Source: Kluyvera ascorbata ATCC 33433
GTDB lineage: Bacteria > Pseudomonadota > Gammaproteobacteria > Enterobacterales > Enterobacteriaceae
Direction of reading: 5' to 3'
NCBI RefSeq assembly: GCF_000735365.1
Contig: NZ_JMPL01000012.1
Coordinates: 1 to 64,000, forward strand
Length of the DNA: 64,000 nucleotides
Shown here: piece after piece, positions 7,312 through 16,299 of the stretch
Position numbering within the stretch: the stretch's first letter is position 1
Layout: each line of letters begins with the position of its first letter
Position numbers and translations under genes: made by a program
The notes under the pieces: generated by a model
Database searches by the model: none
What the model saw: the letters and a program-made list of their open reading frames with translations, nothing else
Told to the model about the DNA's origin: nothing

Positions 7312-9864
7312 ATGAATAAAACCATGTGTTTTATGGTTCCGCTCATGCTTTTTTCAGCGACAAGTATTGCCGATGAAGATTATAAATCTGTCGATAAAGA
7401 TACTGCCGCCGCAGAAGATGCGCAGGATGATACAATTATTGTACGCTCTACGCCAACCAGTCAGACCATGGGGACACAAACCCTCAATGCCAATCAAATA
7501 GCCGATCGGCCAACCGCTAATGGCAGCGTCACGGAACTATTAAAATATAATCCTAACGTCCGTTTCTCTAACCAAACAGACTCTAGCCTGAACCCGGGTG
7601 AAATTTCCCCGGAGAATGTGTCTTTTCATGGTGAGAAGTACTACAACAACAATTTCATGATTGATGGCTTGTCGAATAACAGCACCATCAACCCAGGCGC
7701 GAACGGCGGTAACCTAACCGCTAACCCCGATGGCTATGCACCTACCGACCTTCCAGCGGGCGGTACCCAGGCATTCTGGGTTACCAGCGATCTGCTGGAT
7801 AGTGTGGATGTTTATGATAGCAACGTATCGGCAAAATATGGCAACTTCACCGGCGGTGTGGTCGACGCGCGGTTAAAAGATCCGTCACTCGATCGCGCAT
7901 CCGGCAAAATTTCCTGGCGTAGTACCCGCAGTGCCTGGACCTCATACCATATCAGCGAAACAGACAAAGAAGATTTTAACCAGGCAACAAAATTCTATAA
8001 CCAACCTAACTTCACCAAGAATTTCTATACGGCCACTTTTAATCAGCCAATCAATGATAGTGCCGGTTTTATTTTCTCCTATAGCCGTCAGCAATCGACT
8101 ATTCCTCAGTTTCATACCAACATGAACCAGTGGACGGATCAAAAGCGTGTCGCCGAGAACTACTTATTAAAAGGCACCTGGTTTGCCGAGAACGGCGATA
8201 TCTTCCGCTTAACCGGCATGTATTCGCCCCACGAACTGACCTATTACAAATCAGACGTTAAAGACGGCGGATTTACCAATAGCGGCGGTGGCTGGCGTGC
8301 CAATATTGAGTGGGAGCACATGGCAGACTGGGGGAAAATAACCAGCCTGGCAGGCTATCAATACGAACAAAATAAAATCGAACAGGAGTCCAGTAACTAC
8401 CGTACCTGGTATCGTTACTACCTGTCGAAAAACTTTGTTTCAGACGCCATTAACTGGGGAAGCGGCGCGCCCGGGGCGAATGCTCAAACGGCCAATATTG
8501 GCGGCTACGGTAACTACGGTACCGATAAAACCACCACCACGCTTAAACAAGATGCAGAGTTAAATCCCTTCTCGCTTTTCGGCATGAGCCACCAGATTGA
8601 TGCAGGCTGGGAAATGGATATGTATCAGGCGCGCTATCGCCGGTTCGGCGACGTTTATGCCAACCGCGGCGCTGCTACGATTAGCAGCAGCACGGTCTGC
8701 CAGAGCGGCGATGACTTCTGTATCGGCGGCGAGCAGTATTTTAAAAGCCGGACCCTTTACCCGGAGCGTTCGGTACAGGGCAGCTATAACGATTATGCCT
8801 TCTACCTGCAGGATAGCGTCAATATTCAGCGTCTGGAACTGACTCCCGGCGTACGCGTGCAGTATGACGACTTCCTGAAAAATACCACGGTCGCGCCGCG
8901 TTTCGCCGCCTCGCTGGACGTGTTTGGCGATAAACGTACCCGTCTGTTCGGTGGCGCTAACCGTTACTACGGGCAAAATCTGCTGGCCTATAAACTACGC
9001 AACGGCATCGGCACCTACTATATTCAAACCCGCGCCGACGCGCTTAGCCCGTGGGTCACCGGCGAGCAAAAATCGGCCAGTATTGATTACGATATCTCCG
9101 ACCTCAAAACGCCTTACAGCGATGAAGTGTCGCTGGGGTTATCTCAGCGCGTACTGGATACCGTGTGGACGGTGAAATGGGTCAACCGTAAAGGCCGCGA
9201 CCAGTTTGGCCGCGAAAGCACGACCGATGCCAACGGCGATCGTTACTACATCCTGAGCAATAATGCCAAAACCGAAGGCACGACCTGGTCGCTGAGCGCC
9301 GAACCCATTAGCCCTTACCACTTCAGCGTGGCCGACCTGAGCTGGTCATTAGGCGCCAGCATTGTCAACAATAAGTCCAGTTCCCAGACCTGGTACGATG
9401 CCAGCGACACGGACGACACCATGGTTATCTTCAACAACAAGTTGATGGAAAAAGCCGACATGGATGCGCTGGATTTCAACTCGCCGTGGAACGCGTTCGT
9501 CAATATCAATACCTGGCTGCCAGCGCTGAACCTCAACTGGAACCAGAGTCTGCGCTATACCGCTGGCTACGAAGGCTACACCACCGAAACGGTCACCTGC
9601 CCGAATAGTGGCCTGCCGTGCGGCAACTACACCGGCAGCGCTACCCGCTACAACAAAACGCAATACAAAGATTACTTCACCTGGGACTGGCGCTTCGCCT
9701 GGCGACAGCCAACGTTTGAGCATCAGTCCGTTGAGCTGACGCTTGATGTGCTGAACGTGCTCGATAACGTCATTGAAGCCACCCAAACCGGCAACAAAAC
9801 CAGTAAAACGCTGACCTACAAAACGGGCCGCCAGTTCTGGCTCGGTGTCGCCTATAGCTGGTAA
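7312..9864 (+). CDS. TonB-dependent outer membrane receptor (FusA/YddB-like)
   Basis: An 850-residue receptor. A signal peptide ends near SATSIA; a TonB box-like DTIIV follows at about 40-44, then a plug domain to about residue 190 (NGSVTELLKYNPNVRF, FMIDGLSNN) and a 22-strand type barrel rich in alternating aromatic residues that ends in Tyr-Ser-Trp, as outer membrane barrels do. The mature protein has only four Cys, in two close pairs (VCQSGDDFC and TCPNSGLPCG), likely disulfide-closed outer loops. Tandem ATGs occur at 7309 and 7312; GGGGA suits the second. Position between a private TonB and an M16 protease marks it as a protein-import receptor rather than a simple siderophore receptor; the ligand is unknown. 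Confidence 0.88.
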   Translation: MNKTMCFMVPLMLFSATSIADEDYKSVDKDTAAAEDAQDDTIIVRSTPTSQTMGTQTLNANQIADRPTANGSVTELLKYNPNVRFSNQTDSSLNPGEISPENVSFHGEKYYNNNFMIDGLSNNSTINPGANGGNLTANPDGYAPTDLPAGGTQAFWVTSDLLDSVDVYDSNVSAKYGNFTGGVVDARLKDPSLDRASGKISWRSTRSAWTSYHISETDKEDFNQATKFYNQPNFTKNFYTATFNQPINDSAGFIFSYSRQQSTIPQFHTNMNQWTDQKRVAENYLLKGTWFAENGDIFRLTGMYSPHELTYYKSDVKDGGFTNSGGGWRANIEWEHMADWGKITSLAGYQYEQNKIEQESSNYRTWYRYYLSKNFVSDAINWGSGAPGANAQTANIGGYGNYGTDKTTTTLKQDAELNPFSLFGMSHQIDAGWEMDMYQARYRRFGDVYANRGAATISSSTVCQSGDDFCIGGEQYFKSRTLYPERSVQGSYNDYAFYLQDSVNIQRLELTPGVRVQYDDFLKNTTVAPRFAASLDVFGDKRTRLFGGANRYYGQNLLAYKLRNGIGTYYIQTRADALSPWVTGEQKSASIDYDISDLKTPYSDEVSLGLSQRVLDTVWTVKWVNRKGRDQFGRESTTDANGDRYYILSNNAKTEGTTWSLSAEPISPYHFSVADLSWSLGASIVNNKSSSQTWYDASDTDDTMVIFNNKLMEKADMDALDFNSPWNAFVNINTWLPALNLNWNQSLRYTAGYEGYTTETVTCPNSGLPCGNYTGSATRYNKTQYKDYFTWDWRFAWRQPTFEHQSVELTLDVLNVLDNVIEATQTGNKTSKTLTYKTGRQFWLGVAYSW

Positions 9865-9874
9865 TACACGACGG

Positions 9875-9896
9875 CGCAGGCGGCATCACGCCTGCG
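9875..9896 (+). terminator. Intercistronic hairpin after the receptor gene
   Basis: CGCAGGCG (9875-9882) and CGCCTGCG (9889-9896) form a perfect 8-base stem with a 6-base loop, followed by TATTTTAT. It sits in the 53-base gap between receptor and protease genes. It may stop some transcripts or protect the 3' end of the receptor message, giving more receptor than protease. Confidence 0.55.
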
Positions 9897-9917
9897 TATT
9901 TTATAAGGAAAATCATA

Positions 9918-12674
9918 ATGTTGTCATCTTACCTTCGCGGCGTCTGCGTCGCGATGGCCTTTGTGCTGGCGGGACTCCCGGTACATGCTGCCGAACCAGC
10001 CAGCCCGTTGCCCACGATTGTAGAGGGCCAGTTGGTAAACGGCCTGCACTACACGCTGATTCCTATTGCCACTGAAAAAGGGCGCGTCGATATTCGCCTT
10101 ACCGTCGATGCCGGCTCGCTCAACGAAACCGACAGTCAGTCCGGCGTGGCACACATGGTGGAACACATGGCCTATCGTGCCAGCCGCGACTGGCCGCAGG
10201 GCGTCTCCGCAGCGCTGAGTCAGCACGGCTGGCAGCGCGGCCTGCACTACAATGCCGTCACTAATTACGAGCGTACTCAGTATATGTTCAGCCCACCGGC
10301 GGGTGTAAAAGAGCTGCCTCTGGCACTGCACGCCCTGAGCCAGATGACCAGTCAGTCATTGCTCACCCAGCACGATCTCGACGACGAACGCAACGTGATC
10401 CTCGCCGAATGGCGCGGAAAACTGGGCGTGGCGGAACGGATGAACCAACAGCGCGTTGCCGCCGTTCGCGAGGGTTCCCTCTATCCTGAACGTCCGATGA
10501 TCGGTACCGAAGCGTCCATTCGTCATACTCCAGCAAGCCAGCTTCAGGCCTTTTATCAGCGCTGGTATCACCCTAACGCCATCCGTCTGATGATTACAGG
10601 CGATATTGATATCGAACAGGTGAAAAAACAGATTGAGCAGCAGTTTGCCGCTACCCCGGCGGTACCGCTGCCGGTACTTGAAGGCGCTGAACCGGTATTA
10701 AAACCGCAGCAACGTCTGGTGCGCCTGCAGGACAGTGAAAGCGGGGGGAGCCAGGTCTCGCTGGTCACTCGCTTCCACGAAAACAATGGGTTTGGTATCG
10801 AGAACTATCGGGAACGATTGATTAACCAGACGGTTACTACGCTGCTCTCGCGTCAGCTCAAGCGCCAAAGTAAGGAACTGGCCGATCGGGTCGATAACAT
10901 GGTCGCGCGGAAATCAGACATCAGTCGCCACGCCACTGCGTTTGCGCTGTTCGCTGACGTGACGCCAGGCCATCATCTCGATGGGGCAAAAGCACTGTTT
11001 GAAGAGCGTGAACGCCTACTGCGCTACGGTTTTGACCGCCAGGAATTTGAACAGCAGCGCCAGAAAATGCTGGCCCAGGCCAAACTGATGAGTCAGAAAA
11101 CCGAGACCCGCACCTTTAGCGACTGGGTCAAAATACTCAGCACCAGTTGGTTAAATAAAAGCCCTTATTTTGACAGCCAGTCTCGCGGCAAAGCGGCCCA
11201 GAGCGCGCTCGAAACCCTGACGCTTGATGACGTTAACGGACGTCTACGCCAGTGGCTGACGGCACCGGATACGCTGATACAGTTTACCTTCCCAGGAAAA
11301 ACGACCTACCCATTACCGGAGGCAAAAACCATTGCGGCCATTGAGAAGCAGGTACAAAGCCGCACGCCAACGCCACCGCCAGTAGAGAGTGCCAGCACGC
11401 CGTCCGTCCTCCCGGATACACCGCTTAGCGGCGCGATCGTCACTGAAAAAAGCTACCCGCAGGAACAGGTTGAAGAGTGGACACTCAGCAACGGCGATCG
11501 CGTGATTTGGTTGAAAACGCCGTTGGCGAAAGACAATCTGGTATTGACCGCACTAAGCCAGGCGGGCTTTATGAGCACTGGCCTGAAGCCATGGCAGGCA
11601 CAAATCGCCGCGCAGTTGGTCGCACCACAAGGCTGGGACAGCGAAGCCACACAGCAGTGGATTTCGTCCCATGGCATATCGTTGAGCATCGATTCTCAGG
11701 CCCGGTGGCTCAAGATTTCCGGTCAGGCCAAAAAAACCAATATTGACACCCTTTTCCAATATTACCAGGCGATACAGCTCACACCGGGCATTGATGCAAT
11801 GGCGCTAAAAACGAACCTGATTGCGCTCTCTCGTCGTCAGGCGATGGAAGAAGGTTCCAGCTCTGCACGACGTGAAAAAGAGATCACCCGCCTGCGCTTC
11901 GGCGATCCGGCGTTTGTCCGCCCCACTGCCGCCGAGCTTGACGCGTTGGCCCCCGATGCGCTGCGCGACCAGTGGCTGACGGCTACCCGTGCGCCGGTCA
12001 CCTGGTACATGCTCGCCGATATGCCAGCGCCGACGCTTAAAGCCACCGTTACCCGTTATCTGGCCGGTATTCCGCGCGACCGCGCTCTCAGTGCAGCGGA
12101 CTATCTCCAGCAAGCCGGGCAGCGCGAAACCGTATCCGCTATCAACGTGGAGCCTAAGGCCGATGTGTCGATCTGGCGCTTTACCTCAGCCCCCTGGTCT
12201 CCTGCGCTTGCCGTGCAGGTGAGTATCGCTCGTAATCTGATGAATCAACACCTGAAGACCGTACTGCGCGACGACGCTCGCGGTATCTACAACATGCGCT
12301 TCAACAGTGAACTTAACGATCAGAGTAGCCGCGTCGAGACCGAGATTCGTTTCACCACCTCACCGGAACGCGCACGCGAGCTCGCCCGTCTTGCAACATC
12401 GGCCATGAAAACGCTCACCATTACCGACGACGCGGTACAAGCTCAGCGAGTACAGTTCCGTCGGTCTGAGGAAGGTCGCGAGCAGGATCTGCTCACGTTG
12501 CAGCGTCGTTTGATACTGAGCTACGCCCACTTTAACAGCCCGGCTTACCTCTCTGGCCTGAACACGCTGGCCGAAGCCATTACCCCTGATGCCGTCAGAA
12601 AGGCCGCACAGCTACTGTCAGATACACCCAATGAAGCGGTGTATATCGCCCTGCCGCTGGAGACGCGCCCATGA
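9918..12674 (+). CDS. Periplasmic M16 zinc protease (FusC/PqqL-like)
   Basis: A 918-residue M16 (pitrilysin/insulinase) peptidase. A signal peptide (to about PVHAA, residue 25) sends it to the periplasm. The inverted zinc motif HMVEH is at residues 79-83, and the distal Glu is supplied by the segment DERNVILAE (156-164). Length and two-half build match FusC of Pectobacterium and PqqL of E. coli, which cut imported ferredoxin or are linked to iron uptake from it. The ribosome site AAGGA lies eight bases before the ATG. Its stop overlaps the next start by four bases. I infer that it digests the protein brought in by the upstream receptor. Confidence 0.88.
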   Translation: MLSSYLRGVCVAMAFVLAGLPVHAAEPASPLPTIVEGQLVNGLHYTLIPIATEKGRVDIRLTVDAGSLNETDSQSGVAHMVEHMAYRASRDWPQGVSAALSQHGWQRGLHYNAVTNYERTQYMFSPPAGVKELPLALHALSQMTSQSLLTQHDLDDERNVILAEWRGKLGVAERMNQQRVAAVREGSLYPERPMIGTEASIRHTPASQLQAFYQRWYHPNAIRLMITGDIDIEQVKKQIEQQFAATPAVPLPVLEGAEPVLKPQQRLVRLQDSESGGSQVSLVTRFHENNGFGIENYRERLINQTVTTLLSRQLKRQSKELADRVDNMVARKSDISRHATAFALFADVTPGHHLDGAKALFEERERLLRYGFDRQEFEQQRQKMLAQAKLMSQKTETRTFSDWVKILSTSWLNKSPYFDSQSRGKAAQSALETLTLDDVNGRLRQWLTAPDTLIQFTFPGKTTYPLPEAKTIAAIEKQVQSRTPTPPPVESASTPSVLPDTPLSGAIVTEKSYPQEQVEEWTLSNGDRVIWLKTPLAKDNLVLTALSQAGFMSTGLKPWQAQIAAQLVAPQGWDSEATQQWISSHGISLSIDSQARWLKISGQAKKTNIDTLFQYYQAIQLTPGIDAMALKTNLIALSRRQAMEEGSSSARREKEITRLRFGDPAFVRPTAAELDALAPDALRDQWLTATRAPVTWYMLADMPAPTLKATVTRYLAGIPRDRALSAADYLQQAGQRETVSAINVEPKADVSIWRFTSAPWSPALAVQVSIARNLMNQHLKTVLRDDARGIYNMRFNSELNDQSSRVETEIRFTTSPERARELARLATSAMKTLTITDDAVQAQRVQFRRSEEGREQDLLTLQRRLILSYAHFNSPAYLSGLNTLAEAITPDAVRKAAQLLSDTPNEAVYIALPLETRP

Positions 12675-14341
12675 AACGTAAAGTCATGCTGCTGTGCGAA
12701 CTAAGCGCATCGTTCTGGCGTGGCCGCGGAAGCCTACAGGCCTGGGGACTGCTGGCGCTGATCGTCGCCCTCGGCGGTTCGATTGTCTGGCTGAACGTGC
12801 TAATCAATAACTGGAGCAAGAACTTTTACGATGCCCTTGGTGAGTTTAACGGCTCGCTGGTTTATCAGTTGGTGAAAGATTACTGCGTCTATATTTTGAT
12901 TTACATTGGCGTGTTCGTGTATCAGGGCTGGTTTACCAAGCTGCTGATTATCCGCTGGCGTAAAGCGTTAACCGCCGAACTGACCCAAAGCTGGCTGGCA
13001 AAACAGGCCTTTTACCGTATGGCGCTACGCGGCAATATTGATAACCCCGATCAGCGTATCGCCGAGGACATCAATGCCTTCGTGGATAAAACGGTGAGCC
13101 TTAGCGTGTCGTTCCTGATAACCAGCGCTCAGCTGATGTCGTTTGTCACGATCCTCTGGCATCTTTCCGGCGTACAGCATTTTACGCTGTGGGGGATAGA
13201 GGTGACGCTGCACGGCTATCTGGTGTGGGTGGCGCTCGCCTATACGCTTATTGGCAGCGTGGTAACGCACGCGATTGGTAAGCCGCTGCATCGACTGAAT
13301 GTGCAAAAACAGCGTAACGAAGCAAACTTCCGCGCTTCGCTCTTGCGTAAGCAGGATAACGCAGAACAAATTGCACTCTACCAGGCCGCAAGCTGGGAGC
13401 AAAAACAGCTCAGCCGCGCCTTTGAGGCCATCGTCGGTAACTGGCGTCAGCTGATGGATCGTGAACGTAATCTCGGTTTCTTCACCACCGGCTACAGCCG
13501 CGTCAGCCTCATCGTCCCTGTCTTTGCTGCCCTGCCGCTGTTTATGGCAAAAACCATCACCCTCGGTGGTTTAATGCAGGTCCGCTCCGCCTTCGGGCAG
13601 GTACATGGCGCATTAAGCTGGTTTATCCGGGTTTACACCGCGCTGATTGAACTGTCGGCGAGCATGCACCGTCTGGAGCAGTTCAAGCGAGAAATTGAAG
13701 CCTGTCAGTATCCACATCCTGCACCGGACGTCGGCCGCGAGTTGAACGTCGGTGGATTAACCCTCGCGACACCGGAAGGCACTCTCCTGATGGAGGGCAT
13801 TCAGTTTAGCTGCCCGCCCGGAAGCTGGAGTAAGCTCAGCGGCCGCAGCGGACTGGGGAAATCCACGCTGCTGCGCACCCTCACTGGCGTCTGGCCGTGG
13901 TTTAGCGGCGAATGGCAGAGTCAGCAAGGAAAAACGCTGTTGCTGCCGCAAAAAAGCTACCTTGGGCAAGGTTCGCTGGCGGAAATTCTCTGCTATCCGG
14001 GAGGCTCCGATGTTACCGATGCAAAGCTTAGCGCGCTGCTTGAGGACGTCGGGTTAGGCGAATGGCAGGAGGCTCTGCATAGCCAACGGAACTGGGAGTC
14101 GCTCTTCTCCGGCGGCCAGCGCCAGCGTTTGGCGTTCGCCCGGGCAATCTTGTATCAGCCTGACGTGCTCTATCTGGATGAAGCCACCAGCAATCTTGAC
14201 GCCGATGCGGCGCAGACCATGCTGCGACTGGTAAAACAACGGTTACCGGATACCACGGTGATTGCCGTTTCTCACCAAAATGAGATTAACGCACACTTTA
14301 GTCATCACATCGATCTCAACACATTTACGTTGGCAAAATAG
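12671..14341 (+). CDS. ABC transporter, fused membrane-ATPase subunit (FusD/YddA-like)
   Basis: A 556-residue half-size ABC protein. The first 330 residues hold an SbmA/BacA-type membrane domain with about six helices (QAWGLLALIVALGGSIVWLN, then YCVYILIYIGVFVYQGWF and others). The C-terminal ATPase has Walker A GRSGLGKST (391-399), signature FSGGQ (479-483) and Walker B LYLDEA (500-505). It overlaps the protease stop by ATGA, showing tight coupling. E. coli YddA next to YddB and PqqL, and FusD in Pectobacterium, are the same type. It probably moves peptides or cofactor fragments across the inner membrane; direction and cargo are not known. Confidence 0.88.
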   Translation: MKRKVMLLCELSASFWRGRGSLQAWGLLALIVALGGSIVWLNVLINNWSKNFYDALGEFNGSLVYQLVKDYCVYILIYIGVFVYQGWFTKLLIIRWRKALTAELTQSWLAKQAFYRMALRGNIDNPDQRIAEDINAFVDKTVSLSVSFLITSAQLMSFVTILWHLSGVQHFTLWGIEVTLHGYLVWVALAYTLIGSVVTHAIGKPLHRLNVQKQRNEANFRASLLRKQDNAEQIALYQAASWEQKQLSRAFEAIVGNWRQLMDRERNLGFFTTGYSRVSLIVPVFAALPLFMAKTITLGGLMQVRSAFGQVHGALSWFIRVYTALIELSASMHRLEQFKREIEACQYPHPAPDVGRELNVGGLTLATPEGTLLMEGIQFSCPPGSWSKLSGRSGLGKSTLLRTLTGVWPWFSGEWQSQQGKTLLLPQKSYLGQGSLAEILCYPGGSDVTDAKLSALLEDVGLGEWQEALHSQRNWESLFSGGQRQRLAFARAILYQPDVLYLDEATSNLDADAAQTMLRLVKQRLPDTTVIAVSHQNEINAHFSHHIDLNTFTLAK

Positions 14342-14377
14342 CCGCACGCTGATTGAGGATACAGGCGTTGAGATGAG

Positions 14378-14401
14378 GGAGGTCGCCATAGGGCGGCCTC
14401 C
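14378..14401. terminator. Hairpin after the ABC gene
   Basis: GGAGGTCGCC and GGCGGCCTCC can pair over ten bases with a four-base ATAG loop. It lies between the convergent ABC gene and the DUF1345 gene. There is no U-tract on either strand, so a role in ending transcripts is possible but weak. Confidence 0.35.
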
Positions 14402-14482
14402 AGCACCAGTCGGCATGAGAGACCTTCAGCGCGATAGCCGTCACTGACATTGGCTAGCCGTTTACCCGAAATGGTGCGGCGT

Positions 14483-15142
14483 TTAGCTCAGCAACCCCGC
14501 GCCAACGTTCACCGACAGGCCCAGAATCGCCAGATTGAACACAAAAGAGATAACCGAATGGAGCAATGTAATTTGCCGCATGTCGGTGCTCCCCGTCGCT
14601 ACATCAGCGGTTTGTGACGCGACGGCGATGGTGAAGGAATAATAGAGAAAATCCCAGTAACCCGGTTCGCCGGGCTTTTCCGGAAAGATCATCGGCGTAA
14701 CCTCTTCACTCCGATGCAGATAGTGGTGGTGAGCGTAATGCATGGCAAATGAGGTGGGAAGCAAGGCCCAGGATACCGTCAGCGTGGCACCGGTTAACAG
14801 CAGATGCAGCACGCGCGGTGTTCCGGCAAGATGTTTAAGCGAAGTCAGCTCAATCAGGATCGCCAGGATGCTGACCAGACAGCCAATGATCACCATACCC
14901 AACACCAACCCCGCGCTCTCGTCCTGCATTCTGGCTATACGCGGAATATCCCGAACATCGGTACGTAGCATCAAAAACCACATAAAGAACAGATACAGCC
15001 ACGCCAGCACATTCCAGCTAATCAACAACCGTTGCAGATAACCCAGCCCGGATGGAAGGGTGAAAAAGCAGATTACGCCAGCCAGAATAGCAACCAATAA
15101 ACGCAAACGCGCGCGAAAGTAAGTACTGAAAGAAAGAGTCAT
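14483..15142 (-). CDS. DUF1345 family inner membrane protein
   Basis: A 219-residue protein with about five hydrophobic helices (LRLLVAILAGVICFF, VLAWLYLFFMWFLML, LVLGMVIIGCLVSILAILI, LLLTGATLTVSWALL and a C-terminal helix). The conserved region with His residues (MHYAHHHYLHRS) followed by YWDFLYYSFTIAVASQTADV is typical of DUF1345. Function is unknown. It is convergent with the Fus-like operon and has a poor ribosome site. Confidence 0.8.
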   Translation of the reverse strand: MTLSFSTYFRARLRLLVAILAGVICFFTLPSGLGYLQRLLISWNVLAWLYLFFMWFLMLRTDVRDIPRIARMQDESAGLVLGMVIIGCLVSILAILIELTSLKHLAGTPRVLHLLLTGATLTVSWALLPTSFAMHYAHHHYLHRSEEVTPMIFPEKPGEPGYWDFLYYSFTIAVASQTADVATGSTDMRQITLLHSVISFVFNLAILGLSVNVGAGLLS

Positions 15143-15198
15143 GATGTGAGTGGCTTAGAAAAGGGACGATAGACTAACTGTAGACCCAGATTCAGCCC

Positions 15199-15480
15199 CT
15201 ATTCTCGCAAATCTTCACGAGTTGGCCCTTGAAAGCAGATGCTACCGATGTGGCAACTGCGAGGCTGGGTCAGCACAAAACGAATCGTTTCCCAGATAGA
15301 GCGCCCATTCATAAGACGCTCCCCCATTCGGGATAGATTATCGACAGGCACATCAAACCCAGCCACGTCAAAATCCGGTGGATATAATCCGGTTACCCGT
15401 ATGTTTTCTTTGGATAATTGTTTAGCGAGCTTTGTGGTAAATCCGCTTAAGCCATGTTTGCTGGCAAAAAAAAGTGGGAT
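15199..15480 (-). pseudogene. Short-chain dehydrogenase, C-terminal remnant
   Basis: The minus strand reads ...FFASKHGLSGFTTKLAKQLS... to a TAG at 15199, with NIRVTGLYPPDF and ETIRFVLTQPR after it. ASKHGLSGFT plus VTGLYPP is the catalytic-Lys helix and following strand of SDR oxidoreductases. The Rossmann N-terminal half and the catalytic Tyr are missing, and the reading upstream turns into low-complexity Pro/Thr with no start. I regard it as a decayed gene end. Confidence 0.7.
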
Positions 15481-15714
15481 GGGCGATGGAGTCGGTAAAA
15501 TTCGCGTTGAGGGAGGAGCGGAAGTTCGGAATTCATATTTAAATTAGTGTGTCTTGAGTTATAGGCAGAAGATCACTTTAACTGAATCTGAGGTTAGTCA
15601 AGATTACAGTTTTTACATACCCACTGCAAAAATACATATTTAATTCAATAGATTATGTGTCGAGTTAGGCTATTTTAGCTTTACCTATCTTTTTTTGTTG
15701 TATCTCCTATCTTC

Positions 15715-15740
15715 AGTTTGTACATTCATGCAGACAAACT
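15715..15740. promoter_or_regulatory. Inverted repeat before the 101-aa gene
   Basis: AGTTTGT (15715-15721) and ACAAACT (15734-15740) form a perfect 7-base inverted repeat that ends directly before the AAGGAG ribosome site of the next gene. It may be an operator or a hairpin that covers the ribosome site. The 230 bases before it are very AT-rich and hold nothing else I can support. Confidence 0.35.
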
Positions 15741-15752
15741 AAGGAGATTGCC

Positions 15753-16058
15753 ATGATTTACACTGAACGCCTTGAATTGATCCATAAAAGTGGTGATGTG
15801 CTTTACCCTGTAAAGATAACCAGAAAATCATCGGGAAAAACCGCATTCCACCTTGTGCCATTCGGCTTGAATAAGACTGATGATCTCGTAGAGGTGGAAG
15901 ATCCTTCAGAAGCAATTCGGTTGGTGATTGATGAACGTCATTCTATCCGCTGTAGCACACTCACAGCCACCATTACGGACAAAAAGGGCAAGCGAATTAA
16001 ACGAACAGGTATATACAATATCAAGGGTATTAGCATTAAAAAATACAACGTCAGATGA
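15753..16058 (+). CDS. Hypothetical protein, 101 aa
   Basis: I do not recognise this protein. It is basic (many Lys and Arg, ending ISIKKYNVR), has no membrane helix or signal peptide and no Cys pair suggesting zinc binding. Predicted content is mostly beta strand (FHLVPFGLN, STLTATITDK). The start is well supported by AAGGAGATTGCC before the ATG. It lies in an AT-rich patch (about 15500-16740) unlike the flanking backbone, next to another foreign-looking gene, so recent transfer is likely. Confidence 0.65.
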   Translation: MIYTERLELIHKSGDVLYPVKITRKSSGKTAFHLVPFGLNKTDDLVEVEDPSEAIRLVIDERHSIRCSTLTATITDKKGKRIKRTGIYNIKGISIKKYNVR

Positions 16059-16299
16059 TAGCACTAAGGTGCCAACCCCGAAGGGGCTGCTATGAACAAA
16101 TTGCTGTCTTTGGCAGATATCCCCACTCTATAACCCCGCGCTACTAAAAGTTGGGTAATGGCAGACAACCTTGATCATGATATCCTATTCAAGGAAAAGC
16201 TATCGCAAACAGTGTGCACCCTGTAGTCGCGGGACACACATAACGCTGCGCTTATTTAGTCTGCCATATTATGTTTTTCATAACTCTGAAGAGGAATCT

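Noticed and set aside
16158-16226. 22-codon frame MADNLDHDILFKEKL before the ATL-like gene
   Set aside because: No ribosome site and too short to judge; it could be a leader peptide or the start of a lost gene but nothing decides it.
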